Below are positions 1 through 13,863 of a DNA stretch of 64,000 nt, piece after piece (the stretch's first letter is position 1; each line of letters starts with the position of its first letter). The stretch covers positions 72,494,300-72,558,299 of the forward strand of contig CM049314.1 in assembly GCA_026874595.1 (NCBI GenBank). The letters run 5' to 3'. The translations under genes and the position numbers were made by a program. Origin of the DNA: Sipunculus nudus. Its lineage: Eukaryota > Annelida > Sipuncula > Golfingiida > Sipunculidae. The notes under the pieces were generated by a model. The model worked only from the letters and a program-made list of their open reading frames with translations, was not told the DNA's origin and searched no databases.

Positions 1-885
1 GTCTATTAGTATATTATTTAGTTTGTTAGATAATTAATTAACAATAGTAGTGATTTTCCTTCAATGCCATGTAATTCTAGTTTATGAATTAGTATGTTAT
101 GATTTAATGTATCAAATGCTTTTTATAAGTCGAGATATATAGACAGGGGTGTGTTTCCATAATTAACTTGAGTATATATTCTGCCTGCTAGTTTTAATAT
201 TGCATGTTCGGTTATTTTTTTTCTGAATCCATGTTGGTTATTTTATAGTACATTGTGTGTTTGTAGAAATTCATATAATTGATTGTAGATTATTTTTTCA
301 AATATTTTTGAATGTTTTGTAAAAGTTATATTGGCCTATAATTTTACAGGTATATGAATGTTTTCCTTATGTGAACAGTGTTTTTTTTTTTGGTATTTCT
401 ATAATTGGTTTATCAGGTAATATGCCAGTGGTTATTGATTGATTTATAATAATGCATAGTGGTTGATTATGACAGGACCAATTTTATTTAGCAAATTTCT
501 AGAGAGATCATCATACCCTGTGCTATTTTTTGGCTTAAGATTATTGATTATATTTTGGACTTACGATTCATTTATATGCTTGAATGTTAAAAGATTTTCA
601 ATTTTAGATTTTTTTTTATTGTGTTTTATGTGTAGATAAGTATTTCATGTAATTTATTTCATCATTATTTCATTTTCTTTGCCTAAATTGTTGAAGAAGG
701 TATTGAATTGATTTGCTATTTTTCTGGGATCATTTAATTTATTGCTTTTGATTATGAAGTATTCAGGGAGGTTTTTTTGTTCTTTTCTTTGTATTATTTT
801 CTGATTGTTTCCCAAGTCTTTTAATATCTGTTTTAAATTTATTAAATTGAGAGTTTATGTTGCTTCAAATTGAAAACATCTGATT
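1..885 (-). pseudogene. Non-LTR retrotransposon reverse transcriptase fragment, cut by the window edge
   Basis: Read on the minus strand this stretch gives the order of a LINE-type reverse transcriptase. Near 750-660 is a charged region ending in a 'NQFNTFFNNLGKEN'-like segment. A 'STGYDDLSRNLL' segment lies near 520, 'LTTGILPDKPI' near 430, 'KIFEKIIYNQLYEFLQ' near 300, 'NQHGFRKK' near 235, and the palm motif 'YLDL*KAFDTLNHNIL' near 130-90. Several frameshifts and stops break it, for example the stop inside the LDLsKAFD motif. The thumb side ('YLTN') continues off the left edge. No endonuclease domain is visible within the window. The clade (jockey/CR1/RTE) cannot be assigned from this fragment. 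Dead element; the family identity is well supported by motif order. Confidence 0.85.
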
Positions 886-2869
886 TTTAAATCCAACGAT
901 GAGTGCATACCCCTTTTTTCTGATCAATCGAATAAAGTTAACGTCATCAATATAAGATACCGATTGCTGTAAAGGGTAGAACACAAATAACAACCCGTTT
1001 CATCAGAATGAAGAAAACAAAATGGATATAAATTGGTGTTATTCATATAGTAACAACTAGGTCTTGTTTTTATTTAATGTAATATTGCACATGCTTATTC
1101 GTGTAATTCACAGCAGTAAAGGTAAATCAAACGAATGTATAAATAGCTTATTTTATGTATTTCTGTAACAATAATCATTTTGATAATTATTTGATACTCC
1201 ATGAATTTGTCTGAGAAAGTGAGACGATATACAACGTTGAGAAGATGCAGAAAATACTTCAGGAGAAAGCAAGGTGTTAGCTCAAGAGCTACCTTAGTAT
1301 TGTTGGTTACATAAATTGCTCAAAGAGCAGTTAGGCCAATGAAATGAAAGATGAGATACACCGGTTAGAAGTTGCACATTTAAACCAGGTGCCAGCCAGA
1401 AAAAAAAGGAAATGTTTGAGCTGAGTTTAAAGAAAGCCTGGGATAAGACGGCTAGGTATGTGAAAGTTTAAGAGAGTACTAAAGAGTGCACGTTTTTACT
1501 TTGGTTGACCGTAACTATATATATATATATCTTTAATGCATGTGGTCTACAGCACAGATTAGTGGTCGCAGTCCATTAAGAGATGGTGGAAGGCAAACTT
1601 CTTATTGAAATTGTCAACATCACCTTGAACAAAACGAGTCAGCTTTTCATACCTAACACCCTGTTAACTATTAAATCCAAATAATGAATTAGATCAAGGT
1701 TCTTGCTAGCATCTTCTCACCAGTGTGTAAGGGAGTAGGGGCTACAAAACACTCCTATTATTCATCACTTTACCATGTTATATGCTGTAATATGGTAGGT
1801 TTTTACTTTTACGTCAGATCCAGTGAATGGTACTGAAACAGTCGAATCATCTTTCTCAGCTTAATAAAATGACGTTTATTGGTAAGTGGGGTTCACACAT
1901 ATTTCACCCGTGAATCATCAATTAATGATTATTTTTAATTAAGTATATTCATAACCTTAAGTTATTAGAGGAGTAAAGATAAACATACCTTGCAAGCACG
2001 AACGTAGAGACCGGATGTCATGCAGAAAACCGCGTAATGAGACTGCTGGACTCTGGCTGCCAGTCACCGTCACATGACCTCTCACGGGACTTTAAATGTA
2101 TACCTCCCTGTTCTTAAGATTCTGCCTTTATAAGAAGTCACCATAGCTAATAGAGTTTAATTCGTCTCTTGTGCTACGCAGTCTTAATTTGTCAGTGTTA
2201 CTTAACTATTAAAGCAAACTTCTGTTTTTAATTCCTATTATTTTTAGTGCTGACATGTTTATTTATAAAGTAATTAATGTAAATATTTGTATTTAATAAC
2301 AGAAGAATTCCTTTCTAACATATATGATACAACATTTGGTCATATAATATGACATGTTAACGCTAAGTGATGTCGTGAAGAGATTAATGAATATAACATT
2401 TTAATGCTTATTGATGACGTGAGGAAATGAAGAAGCATTTAACTAAGGGCTGAAAAACAGCATCTACTATGTGGCAGTTGAAAAGGCGCCAGCCATCCTT
2501 CGATAGACCATAATATACCTGTCACGCCATAGGCGCACCTTGGAACATGTGGTCAGTCTGCCTGTCTGTTTCAAAGACGCTGCGCCGACCAAGCTTTTTT
2601 ACGACTAGACATGCTATACTTTCATTGTAACAAATGAATAAAATTAATGGTAAATTTGGATTATAATGCCGCTGCCTTCAGACTATTAAGCCGATATTTT
2701 TATCCTGCAAAACGTAATACAATTAATTATCCAATATAAATCACAGAATTATGAATAAAGCAAAATTAGGACAGAAACCAAATTGAGTCCATCATTTGTG
2801 TAACCATGAGTTTTAGCGAAATTGTTGATGCCTGTGTGTATACTCTTTTGTTCCTTTATTTATGCGCTA
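886..2869. other. Intergenic sequence with no recognised gene
   Basis: AT-rich sequence with no exon-like homology to the synthetase and no long open frame. A short GC-richer island at about 1985-2110 is discussed under findings as a possible minus-strand first exon. A short (TA)n tract lies near 1516. Nothing else could be supported. Confidence 0.5.
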
Positions 2870-3840
2870 AAGTGTTATTTTTTTATTTATTTTTTTCTTG
2901 TCGATGGTGTTTATTAGTCTCATCATTTTATATCTATATATTTATGTGTTTTACCTCTATTTAGATTATTATCAGTATGTGAAAAAAAATATCACAGTAC
3001 TATCAGGCTAATAGAAAAGGATAAACAGCAGACTATTGTCATTCGAGTTGTGTTTCCGAAGTACAATGAATATTCTTTTCATCAACCGCTACTTTGTTTT
3101 CAAGGGGTTCAATCTCTAAAAAAGCATGTTGAAATTCGCTAAAACGTTACATGTAATGGTGACTGAGTTACCAGATACAAGGAGTCTCACTTTTCTAGGC
3201 GTGCTATTTCAACTGAGACCCCCCGGACCTATCGCACAAATCAGTTGCAATAGGTTTTTAAAATCAATATGCATTCTATCGATGAACCGTTGTGCCCATC
3301 TAGCGAAGACTTGTCAGTGGACATAAATGTTATTGTATGCACTACTTTAGACCAGTCCTTCTTTGGGATTTTCACACATGCAAAAAATCGGTTGCATATA
3401 TAAAAATATATGTTGATATAAACATTGTTATACTTCAAAATCTACAAAGAGAAGTGTTTACTCTGTCTGAACCCCAGAAAGTTAAAGCTTGATTACATTA
3501 AAGGCAAGACGCATATGTGGGTCTATTGTTTCTGGCAAAAGTCAACTAAGTACCAAGCTCAGTGCTTTAGTGTTTTTTTCAGAATGTCGCCACACACTTC
3601 ACAGAGAGGTTCAATCTTTGTTATTTGAATTTGAGGACACCTCATATTATCATTCTAATCACAATCCGTTTGCTAATTGAAGCCCCCCATGGGGTACAGA
3701 TAAGTACCGAAATGATTTTCAAGTGGTGGTATCTCCGGCAAAAGCCTTTCAGTAAATTGTTTAAAAGATGTCCGGATCAGGGCACAGCGGAATGTTTCCT
3801 ATTGCTTCACATTCCGAGACATCGGGCTACAGCTTAAACC
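2870..3840 (+). promoter_or_regulatory. Degenerate 5' flank of the pseudogene, homologous to the upstream flank of the intact gene
   Basis: Blocks here align with the sequence upstream of the two exon 1 copies at 22.4 and 26.2 kb. Examples are the 'tttatttagatta' stretch near 2960, the 'attgtcattcg' stretch near 3037, the 'tattgtttctggcaaaagtc' stretch near 3525 and the 'gaggacacct' stretch near 3633. About 400 bp at 3110-3480 is absent from the other two copies. Conservation of order shows that the whole 5' flank was duplicated with the gene. Whether any of it has promoter activity cannot be seen. Confidence 0.45.
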
Positions 3841-3939
3841 ATCGCAGCAAGTGGACCCCCAGCATCTCCAGTTCCAGACCAGAACGTTCAGCAGTACATC
3901 ATGAATGACTGGAGCAGTGCCGCGTGTAAAACTGCTGTC
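3841..3939 (+). pseudogene. Pseudo-exon 1
   Basis: 99 bp with the same length and frame as the intact exon 1 at 26209-26307. The peptide keeps the 'SGPPA', 'QNVQQY' and 'MNDW' features, but the initiator ATG is ATC and the donor reads gttcat instead of gtaagt. Confidence 0.85.
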
Positions 3940-4094
3940 GTTCATGTTGGGTTTTAGCATTTTCAAAGATTGAGAAATAATAAAACCTTGCTAATTTTAA
4001 GATAAAAAAGTGATGTGCCATTCAGAATGTATTGATAGGAGAAACAGAAATATAACTGAGGATTCATGATCCTTCCACACACACACACACAAAT

Positions 4095-4125
<31 letters not shown>

Positions 4126-6222
4126 ATTTATTCTATGTTTATGTCAAATATATAGGTTTCTCTGACTTAAAACGTAGTGAGTAAACCTCTGCATTTACCC
4201 CTCGGTTACATAAATTTAAGTACAAGAAATGTATACTGTATGAGGTTGATTGTATGTGCTAGAAATGGACTTTATATTTATGGTAATTGGTCACGTATAT
4301 ACATATACATCATCAATTATACTGTATGACCATCTTTTGAGATATGAAAGTGTGCATAAATATACCAGTTTAAAACAACACAGAACTGCACGGTAAAACA
4401 CCAGTGGTTGTGGTAAAGCATAAGTATACTATTCTGCCTGTAGATGGCAGTATATTCATCAGGCCGTCACAACAGAACAGCCATCATATGTCTAATTGTG
4501 TGAGCATAAACCGTTTCTCTTATTCCTTTACATATTAAAGATGTCAATGACAAATCCCAATGTTTATTTTGCGAACGTTTTGTCTAAAACAGTATCCCTC
4601 TGTATAATGGTAGCAAGCCTTGTCTCCTAATGAGGTCAAATATAAGTCCTATAAAATTCTTAATCTGTTTTTGAAAGATTTGCACAATAAAAACAAGGAT
4701 GATATGGCTCGATTTACTGCTTCCGGAGAATGTTGTGATAGGTGAAAAGGAACTCGTCTGTAACACAATATAATTCTTCATTTAAAATCTCCCAACAGCT
4801 GTGCACTGGAACTGAGGTCGCTGGGTTCACGTAAGTTTCATGGCTTAGGCTAGAGTGTGTGTGTAGAGATATATGAGACATGAACTATGTTTCCTCACAA
4901 AAATTATACCAGGCTCGCGGCACACGCTCAACCGATTAATCAAACCAATATTGAAATCAGACGATCGCAAATGACGCGCTGTAAAACAGAGGGCCGAACG
5001 CGTCCGACGTCACGTAATGCTGTGAATAACGCAAGTACCCATGCAATTTCGCGGAATTTCATGAATGGAGCGATGCACAATGATGTGTATCACGCCGACA
5101 CAGGGCATGTTAAAATATTGTTCAATATCCAATAAAAAATGCAAATACACTGTTCCTTTTATGAAAGACCCTATACATTGTGATTATATTACATATAACC
5201 ACCTTTACCCGTTTCCACTTACAAAAAGCTGAAGAAGCAATTTTAAAGAAAAAAATCAAGTCCGTCACTTTAATACTTAGAAAAAGGCAGATCCTATGGT
5301 CAAAGGGTATGTCGACTAATATAAATTTAAACGTTACCTGGTTGACTGGCTTGCAACAATCATGTGTCAATCAATAGAGCCAAGCTTATCAAGATAAACA
5401 GTGCGTAATGACGGAAGACCACCCGGGGCATGTCACAATCCTAGATGTCTTAACTTCACATGCTGGACAATCAGCGATTGAAGGTTTACATAGGATTTCA
5501 TCGGTGGAAGGGGGGGGGGAGGGATTGTACAGGTCACTTAAAAGAAAGGCTACGGTTTCTTAATAATAAACCAAATTGTCAACACCATATTTTTGTGACA
5601 AAATGAGTATTTAAAAAATATTCTGAAAGTGAACCTATTATGAATTTTACATGGTTAATAAATAAGCTATTAATTTTTCAGTGGACCATAGGCCAATTTT
5701 ATATGTCATGATTGGAAATGTGTTTCTTAAATTAGTTATACTTTTGATCATTTCAACAACAGAAATGGTCAGATATTCACCTGTATTTTTACACAAATTA
5801 ATGCGACATTTCTTATCCCGACGTTGGAATATTTTGTTTCCATCATTTGAATAATGAAGCAAATTCATAGTTAGTTCGCAGGAGATCTTAAATCCTGTCA
5901 TAACCTGTATTTATGAATGCACCGTGCCATTAAAGGGTAAAAAACTTGGTTTTTTTATGTCAAGTGTAACAAATTTGCTTTTGATCCCTAAATACCATCA
6001 GGTGTCACTATAGGTGCAGGGAATAGGTTATTTTGTCTGCATTTTCCAAATTATCAATACAATATTTATTTATGTTATTTCAGGATTACGTCCATTTAAC
6101 GATGATTGCTAAATATTTTAGTAGGCTTTGTATTCGGAAAATATACACGGTACATATATTATTATCAGGTGGCATACAAACAACAATTAAATGCTATGAC
6201 TAAGTACATATATCTATTTTAG
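3940..6222 (+). other. Pseudo-intron 1
   Basis: Contains a (CA)n/(TA)n tract at about 4076-4126. Around 4300-4480 it is homologous to 28640-28790 (the 'gagatatg' and 'atattcatcag' stretches), and 5571-6222 is homologous to the 3' end of the intact intron 1. The latter lacks the 880-bp insertion found at 30160-31042. No coding potential is seen. Confidence 0.6.
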
Positions 6223-6437
6223 ACATTTTGATGGTAAAACGCGGACCGATTATACATATGGAATCTGAAACATATGGTGGAACGTTTTACGTCAGGGCTG
6301 TATCGACATGGTGTCCGAAGCGGGGAAATGATTTTGATATTCATCACCAACAACGTAGAATTCCCTTATAACAATGCTGGTGGCGTGGGCGATCGGCGCT
6401 ACCGTTACTAACGCTAATGTTCTGTATATATAGACAG
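6223..6437 (+). pseudogene. Pseudo-exon 2, frameshifted
   Basis: Clear homology to 31143-31356, including the segments encoding 'GLYRHGVRSG' and 'AWAIGATVTNANVL'. Small deletions near 6229 and 6264 break the frame, and an in-frame TAG lies just before the donor-like gtaata at 6438. Confidence 0.85.
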
Positions 6438-7180
6438 GTAATAACTCTAAAAATCAGGTAAACAATTATTAAAAATCTGTTTATTCTAAAAAATATGACA
6501 AATTATTAATGATAGTTATAAAATAACAAAGAAATGTTTCAAGTTGTGATAAATGTATAAACTTTGAAATAAATTTCTAAACCATTATAAAAAAAATCCA
6601 AATTAACGTAGACAATGGCTTTCTTAACCATTATAAAAAAATCCAGATTAACGTAGACACTGGTGTCCAAATATATATATTGGTTGCGTTTCATATGCTC
6701 ATTCTTAGGAATTTTGTACACTAGGACGTAAGTTGCGGTTTTCGGTGTTTAAGTTTATAGCAAAACATATATTTATATAATTACTACAATACTGCATGAA
6801 ATCTAGATAGGTATATGTAGCATTGTAAACTTACAAGTTAGAATTGTACCTGATTTGATATTATCGAATATGAAACCCTCATTTACTTTTTTCGTCATTT
6901 GTTTGGTTCAATTACATTCTAATCTGACAACTAGGGGGTCGCCTAGCCATATAAGGCGTGTTTTATTTGCCACCAGTTTCCTATAAAAACAAGGTTGTTC
7001 TTCCCACGAACAGTCTTGTCCCCAGCATCAGTTGAATTCAAACCTGTTACATCGAAATTCTTTGATGCACACCTAACATGTTTTCCATTTTAACACCTGA
7101 TATGTGTTCTGTTTTTTTTTTTTTTTTTTTTTTTACACGACTTATTAATTTATTATTTGTACTGACTGTTTCCTTGCCAG

Positions 7181-7289
7181 GAGGGCTTGCCCGAGAAATG
7201 GACGATGCTGGCGCCACCTATGTAGTTGGTAACGTAGCTTTCATCAAGACATGTGAGACGGCGGTGAACAATGCCCTAGAAGAGTGAAG
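7181..7289 (+). pseudogene. Pseudo-exon 3, frameshifted
   Basis: Homologous to 31793-31902 and bounded by ttgccag and gtaaatg. It encodes 'REMDDAGATYVVGNVAFIK'. One nucleotide is missing near the 3' end, creating a TGA before the donor. Confidence 0.87.
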
Positions 7290-7555
7290 GTAAATGATGT
7301 ATTATAACTTTTGAACTGCAAAAACATACAGCACCAATTCTGGATCCCTTTCGGTAGAGTAGGCAGGGTTTCCCAAGATTAATATGGTCATTTAACTGTA
7401 TAATATGGTACCATCAATGATGTAATACATCTTTCGGTGTGTTTTGTTGGTGATGAACGACAGATAAATGTTAGAAATAAATTGTTTATACTTTGTGCAC
7501 CCTATTTGTTGCGGGGTTATGTCAGAGAGGCTTGCATATACTTTAATGTATGTAA

Positions 7556-7783
<228 letters not shown>

Positions 7784-8596
7784 TAAGTGTAAATGACACG
7801 TTCTCAATCTCTGTCCAAGAAATAAAGTTGAAATTAGTTTTCGTTTGTTGGTTATTGTTATCAGTTATGTCAGTGCCTTGTGCTGTATCTGATGGAACAT
7901 TTAAACATAATAACCGGATCACGCAGATAAAAAAAATGACTGAGGATACCATGTGCATGGAGAACCAACAAATAGAGAAATGAATAAAATAGAAAATATT
8001 TCTGCATTAAACTTCCTCAATCATCTTTGCTATATACACAATTTTTAAGTTAATGACATAAAAAAATCCTGATGATTGACTGTGTGTTAGAATGTAAATT
8101 CTGTTTATCACAGACAACTGATCCAGTTATATAATGATATTACGGAGCCTTCCTAAATCTTCACACTGATAAAATAGTTTTCATACATTGTGTTTGAATC
8201 CCTCTAAATGGTTAGATATAAATTTTTGCTTAGGCGGGACGAAGTACAGGAGAGCTTCATCTGTGCTTAAATTCCATATATTTTTGTTGTTGTCCAGAGA
8301 GGAATCCAGCCTATGCTTCAGAGGTCATATGGTGATTATTCATGAAGATATCAGATTAAAGTTTTAATGCAAAGTCTTTACTGATGAAGATGATAACATT
8401 TTGTGTCGGTGATAACATTTTGTATTTCTTTTTTATAATTCATGTCTCATTGATTTTAAGCCTATAGGGTCGGCCCTTATTGTTACAAGCAAGATTGTTA
8501 TTTTTTTCAGTATGAAATAAAACATATTTAATGTCTATAGTGTCTATATTTTGCTAATAGAAATATTTGCAGTATTTATTTTCTCTTTCATGCTGA

Positions 8597-8762
8597 AGGG
8601 TCGCTTAAAACCTGTCCCCGGACAACACGCAGCTGTTATATTTACCAATGTTCCCCGTGGCTGGCCTTTTTCTGGGTCTGTTATATGCCGGAATACCTGC
8701 CCGTGGTAACCATGCCTGGTTTTTATTCTGAATTGTTCTTCTCGTGTATATAAGACTTCCGG
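8597..8762 (+). pseudogene. Pseudo-exon 5, degraded
   Basis: Homologous to 34510-34675, strongest over the 'caatgttccccgtggctggc' stretch and at the 3' end 'aagacttccgg|gtacg'. The first third is scrambled and frames are lost. Confidence 0.8.
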
Positions 8763-9500
8763 GTACGACACGAATGTAATCATGTTTCATACAATAACAA
8801 CGACAATGACCACCGAAAGCTTTGAAACCCTGTCCATTAAGTTCCTTGTTAATACCTCTTGATTATATATGTTATAATAGATTGCGATTGGTCCATTTTA
8901 GTAAAATGCTCCCATATGGAGCGTGGACAGTCAACAAAATTGATTCCATGGTTTACTTTAGAACGTTTTTATAAAATGCCAGCTTTCTTACCTATGGGTA
9001 TTTTGTCGAAAATTGATATAATAATTTTGAGACATAATTAAGATCAATGTCCCAGTATAGTTGTGTACTTTTATATTTCGTATTTCTTTGTATAATTTTA
9101 ACAATGTACTTAGTTTATCATTCTTAATTAGCAAGCAAACCAAATCTGCTCCAAAGTTTCTTCAGAAATGTCACATACAGTTGTAGAATTTCAAAACAAC
9201 TGATCACTGTTTAGTATAAATTACAAAGAAATGCGCTAATACATTTATTATAAGTCATTCATTCAGTGCCTTAAAACAGGAATTGTGTGATCACCGTGTT
9301 GACGTTATGCTAAAGTGGCCCTAACTATTTCAATTTTAAACTTTAAAAAATATTTAAGTATATTATTATTGTGAAATAGAAACGATCATTCAATCGTGTC
9401 GGTTTTGTAATACCCTTGGAAATAAGAAGGATCAATAATCATGGCTTGTTTGAAGGACTAATAGCTACCTGCATATTTAATCAATACATTTTTAGCTCAG
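8763..9500. other. First part of pseudo-intron 5
   Basis: AT-rich sequence without recognisable exon or element. It lies between pseudo-exon 5 and the degenerate tandem repeats. Confidence 0.5.
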
Positions 9501-9529
9501 CTGATTTTCAGTCATGCTGTGCTATAGCG

Positions 9530-10700
9530 ATCGATCTTTGTCTGTCGTCCTTCCATCTATCCGTCCGGCCGTCCGTCCGTTAGCAGGGCACATATCGTAA
9601 TCGTAATGGCTAGAATCATGAATCCTATTCAGTTTTAGAGATTTTAAAAAGATCTGCTTGTAAACCTGGAATTAGGTCACTGCGACCTATATTCTCCGAG
9701 TTACGGGGTGTGTTTGCATCCCCAGAATTAATTCCAAGAAAAAAAGTTTCATTCCAAACCTTCCATCTTTCACCTACGGCTCACCTACCGACAGGAAAGG
9801 AAACATAATTATGTTCAGGTTGCAAGGTCAAGATCAAGTTCACAGGACTCTTATTTGAATAACTTGTGGATGCATTTTAAGCCAAACCTTTCATCCCAAA
9901 CCTTCGTTCTTTCACATATGGCTCACCTACTAAATGGAAAAAGAATCCTATAGATGTTGAAGTCAAAAGGTCAAGGTCACAGGATCCACATCTTTAAAAA
10001 CGTTGTGGACACATTGCCAAACCTTTCATCCCAAACCTTCGATCTTTCACATATGGCTCACCTACTAAGTGGGAAAAGAATCCTATAGATTTTGAGGTCA
10101 AAAGGTCAAGGTCACAGGATCTACTTCTTTAAAAACGTTGTGGAAACATTTCAGGCTAGACTTTTCATTCCAAACCTTTCAGCATTGACATATCGTCTCG
10201 TTGATAGCAGCGGATACGACCAGTTTATTATGAGGTCAAATGTCAAGTTCACAGCACCCACTTCTTGCGTGGAGTCATTTTAAGGTAAAATAGGGGAAGA
10301 ACCCTAATGAAGTTGAGTTCAAAAGGTCAGAGGTCAAGGTCACAATACTAAATTGTTCCAAATGCTTGTGAACATATTTCAAGCTAAACTTTTCATCCCA
10401 ACCCTTAAGTCTTTCGTGTATGCCTCATCTATGCATTACCCAATTTGATTCAAACTTCATAGTTATGGGTCTTTTTGCTCGAAGAATTAACCTATTGATT
10501 TTGGGGTCAGCTGGTCAGAAGGTTAAAGGTTGCAGGTCAATGTTATTCATTGGTTTCCAAGTGATTACTCCAGTTTTCGGGGTTAGTAGTTACCCATCAC
10601 TCTAGAAAGAATCCAATTGATATATAGGGGAAAGGCAAAGTTCATATGTCAGAGATGTTCACAATAAAAACTTTCTTTGTAGACCATCTCTATTTTTCTT
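9530..10700. repeat. Degenerate tandem repeat of about 135 bp with 'ggtcaaggtcacagg' motif
   Basis: A unit containing 'aaacctttcatcccaaacc', 'ctttcacatatggctcacc', 'agaatcctatagat' and 'aaggtcaaggtcacaggat' recurs with a period of about 135 bp between 9820 and 10200, and more degenerately up to about 10660. The start at 9537-9585 has a tetranucleotide-like 'ccgtccgtccgtt' tract. It inflates pseudo-intron 5 relative to the intact intron 5. A related 'ggtcaaggtcacaggg' patch occurs at 43340. Confidence 0.75.
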
Positions 10701-12485
10701 ATATATATAACCAATGGACTCCAACTGGTACATCTCGCTGTGTGGCCGTAATTGTGAGCGACGCTTGTGATGTACGACTCCCTTTTGTAACAGCCCATTG
10801 AATGATAAAAGCATCATTAGTGCATAACAAAAACACTCTTGTTGCCGGAGGAGGTATTACTAAATGCTTTGGCCAGGCATTAAGACTCTGAGAGTGTTGT
10901 ATTAAGGTTTACCTATTGATTTATAAGATGATGGGAACATTTTGCAGTTTATTTTAAAGAATCATAGCAATAAACTTAGTTTCCTAGATATCTAAATATT
11001 TTTATACAGATCATCAGATATACCAGCAAGTGTTGGTTCTGATAATATGTGGGTCTGTACCTTGATTTAGAGTGGCTTTATTTTTTTTACGAGACTCTTA
11101 GTAATGATTTCTGCATTTCTTTTTTTTTCAGTGTTTACCTACCCTGCTGACCCCACTAAAAGCAAGAATATAAATAAAAATATTGTACTTACACTTTTTT
11201 ACGTTTGCATGTCCATAAATCTTATATGAGACCTCTCCAACTTGATCATGCCTTTTAAATTGTTTTGGACATTAATTACTCTAATATTCTTTGGAACAAT
11301 TGCCACAAGTTTGGTCTCTTATTGGAGGATGTGTGATATCAAATGTCCCACTTGTCAGAAACCCATTATGTTTGCCAGGTAGCCACCTTAGAAATCCTTT
11401 AGTCAGTGCAGTTTCTGTGATTTTTTTAATGTTTGGTACCTTTTAGAGGATGTTTGTTTTCGGATTCAGACCTGTCAGAAATATAATATGGCCACCAGTT
11501 AGCCATCTTTAAATTCCTTTGGAACATATTATCTCAATAACTGAAGTGAATGCAGTGGGACGCATATTAACATAATCTTACAAAGGATTGGGTCAAAGAA
11601 TTCTTTAAAAATATGACCATCATTTATGAAAGTTCAGTAGAGTTGGTTTATATTGAATAAAAATTCCAACAGAAGCACCCGTTTCTCAATAATTCTTGCA
11701 TGGATCTCCTTGATTTTTTGCTATGTATGTAGATCTTATGTTTGGCTTTTGAGACTAACAGATATCAAGCAAGCTATTGCAGTAGTTCGTGATAGTTGAA
11801 CAACCATAAATTTTGTCTCAGACCATCAAATCACTGTATTTTAACAAGACATGTATGATTTATTTTTCTTTCATGGTAGAAAGTTTCAACAAACCTGGCA
11901 AATAGGTTCTTCAAAGATTTGACTGTAAGTTGTGAATCTCAGCCCATGATGTCACAGGTTATACTTGGCAGCTAAGCTTGTTTGTTTTCGTGACAAGTTC
12001 TCTGCAATCTATTATTTGATTGGAAAGTTATGTCAATTGAACAAGTAAATATCTATGATTTTTATATATTTTCATTAGATTTTTTCTCAGGCTCATGTAA
12101 AATGTTTGTTCTGAAAATCGATGTGGTTATTATACATCGATAAGTATATAACCTGGGATGACTTATATTTGCCTGACCTGTAGTCATGATGTAATCCTCT
12201 CTGATTTCTCCATAACTAATACTACATAACATTTCTGTTTTACCTGCAGAATGCCTCCTAAAATATAATTTAAAGCAAAAAAATTTTCACTCGCGTTATA
12301 CTGGTTATTTCCTGTATGCCTATTCCATCATAAAGAAAATCTTTATTCATATGATATCATTTTTGTGAAGAAAATGATTTGCTTGTGAATAAACATAATA
12401 GTGTTTTTGAATTTGTATTTTGTGCAGAAAAATGTAATATTTTTGTATTTCGTTTATTGTTTTGTGGTTTGCTACCCAACTTCAG
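10700..12485. other. Remainder of pseudo-intron 5, with a second degenerate repeat
   Basis: Around 11260-11540 two diverged copies of a 'cctttggaacaatt' / 'ccagttagccat' type segment occur about 170-240 bp apart. From about 12030 to 12240 the sequence is recognisably homologous to the end of the intact intron 5 (the 'gtcaattgaacaa' and 'cctgacctgtag' stretches). No gene. Confidence 0.5.
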
Positions 12486-12598
12486 ATAGAAGAAGTGGTT
12501 GTTGTACCGCCAATAGCGGTGTTAATATTCAAATATCCACTGACAAAGAAATAAAACCTCTCATCACTCAAGAAAATCAGGATAGGTGCTGCTTACAG
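12486..12598 (+). pseudogene. Pseudo-exon 6, truncated
   Basis: Starts after a ttcag acceptor and encodes an 'EEVVVVPPIAVLIF'-like start homologous to 36201 onward. An in-frame TAA follows the 'TKK' position, and similarity fades after about 12598 instead of reaching a donor. Confidence 0.78.
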
Positions 12599-12599
12599 T

Positions 12600-13823
12600 A
12601 ACAAAACAAAGCTAAATATCTATAAAGCTAATACACGTTGGCCTATAATTGACAATAATATATATATAAAGTAATGTTATTGTGTGAACTATGTTCAAAT
12701 CAAGAAACCAATTTTCTCGTCGTTTAGTTCACAAACAAAGGTTCTTTTGCTCCCTCCGATCAACTTTTCCAATGGATGTTTATCAATTTACATCCTATTT
12801 ATGTTTCATATTTCTGATACCGTCCAAATCCCTTTAATGGAATCAGTCTGTTTATCACATAGACATATTACATCGAAAAAGTTGTTATTATTGAGGAATA
12901 TTATTAGGACTGGGGTTTGTCATATGCATCATTTCAAGGATCGTTATCTTTTTGTTTATACCTACAACACAATTATTTGACAATAATTGTCAAATATAAC
13001 ACGCTTTTTTACCAGAAAATAATCAAATAAAACTTCACAAGCTCTAAACATATTTTGATCCAATAATACTTAAAATTATTCTTTTCGTGTGGCCTAAAGA
13101 CAGGGTAGTCGTTCATTGTCAGGTCTTGGCGCCCAATGGCAAATATCACACCACATCTATCGATGTGCTGGGGTGAGCCGTACGGGTACTGGGCGTAAAA
13201 ATCACAGCCGTGTTGGCTAGTGGTTACTTTTATTTTCTTAGATCTTAAATAGTTTCTCTGCAGTGCCTAATACTGGGCCGATGGTCCGCCTTAAGCTGAC
13301 GTAAGACTTGTCGGTTTGAGCAAACCTTATGTGGGTATTTTCGAATTTAGTGGTGGGTTCATAACATAAACTGTTAATTCACCACTAAATAATGTATGCT
13401 AAATTGAGACTCCGTAGAACTGCTTTCTAATTGCTCTCGAATTGCTTAGGTTATTAACAACTAAATTTGTGATTTGTTCAGTTGAGTTAATAGTATGTAT
13501 ATCATTCTTATTATTTTCGTTAGATTATGACCCGATATATGTATTGCTTTGGAAAAACACAGAAAGATTGTCAAGAACAAGGACGACATTCTTAGCAAGT
13601 TTGCAAATTCTGATCGCAAAGGCCTTTGTGCGCGCACGCCGAATTACAACATGAGCATACTTGTGTCAAAATGGTTCCAGAAGGTTTGCGCCATGAACGA
13701 AAATAATCATTTAGTATAAATGTTCTAGCAATTGTATTTCCCATTTGAAATTTAATATCATCACTTAAGTCCATCTTTATATATTATTTTGTAAATGGCT
13801 AATTTTATTTTCTTGTGTTTATG

Positions 13824-13863
<40 letters not shown>

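Noticed and set aside
3126-3837. Cluster of 60-70 codon open frames upstream of pseudo-exon 1
   Set aside because: They overlap each other in different frames and lie in the duplicated 5' flank. No domain.
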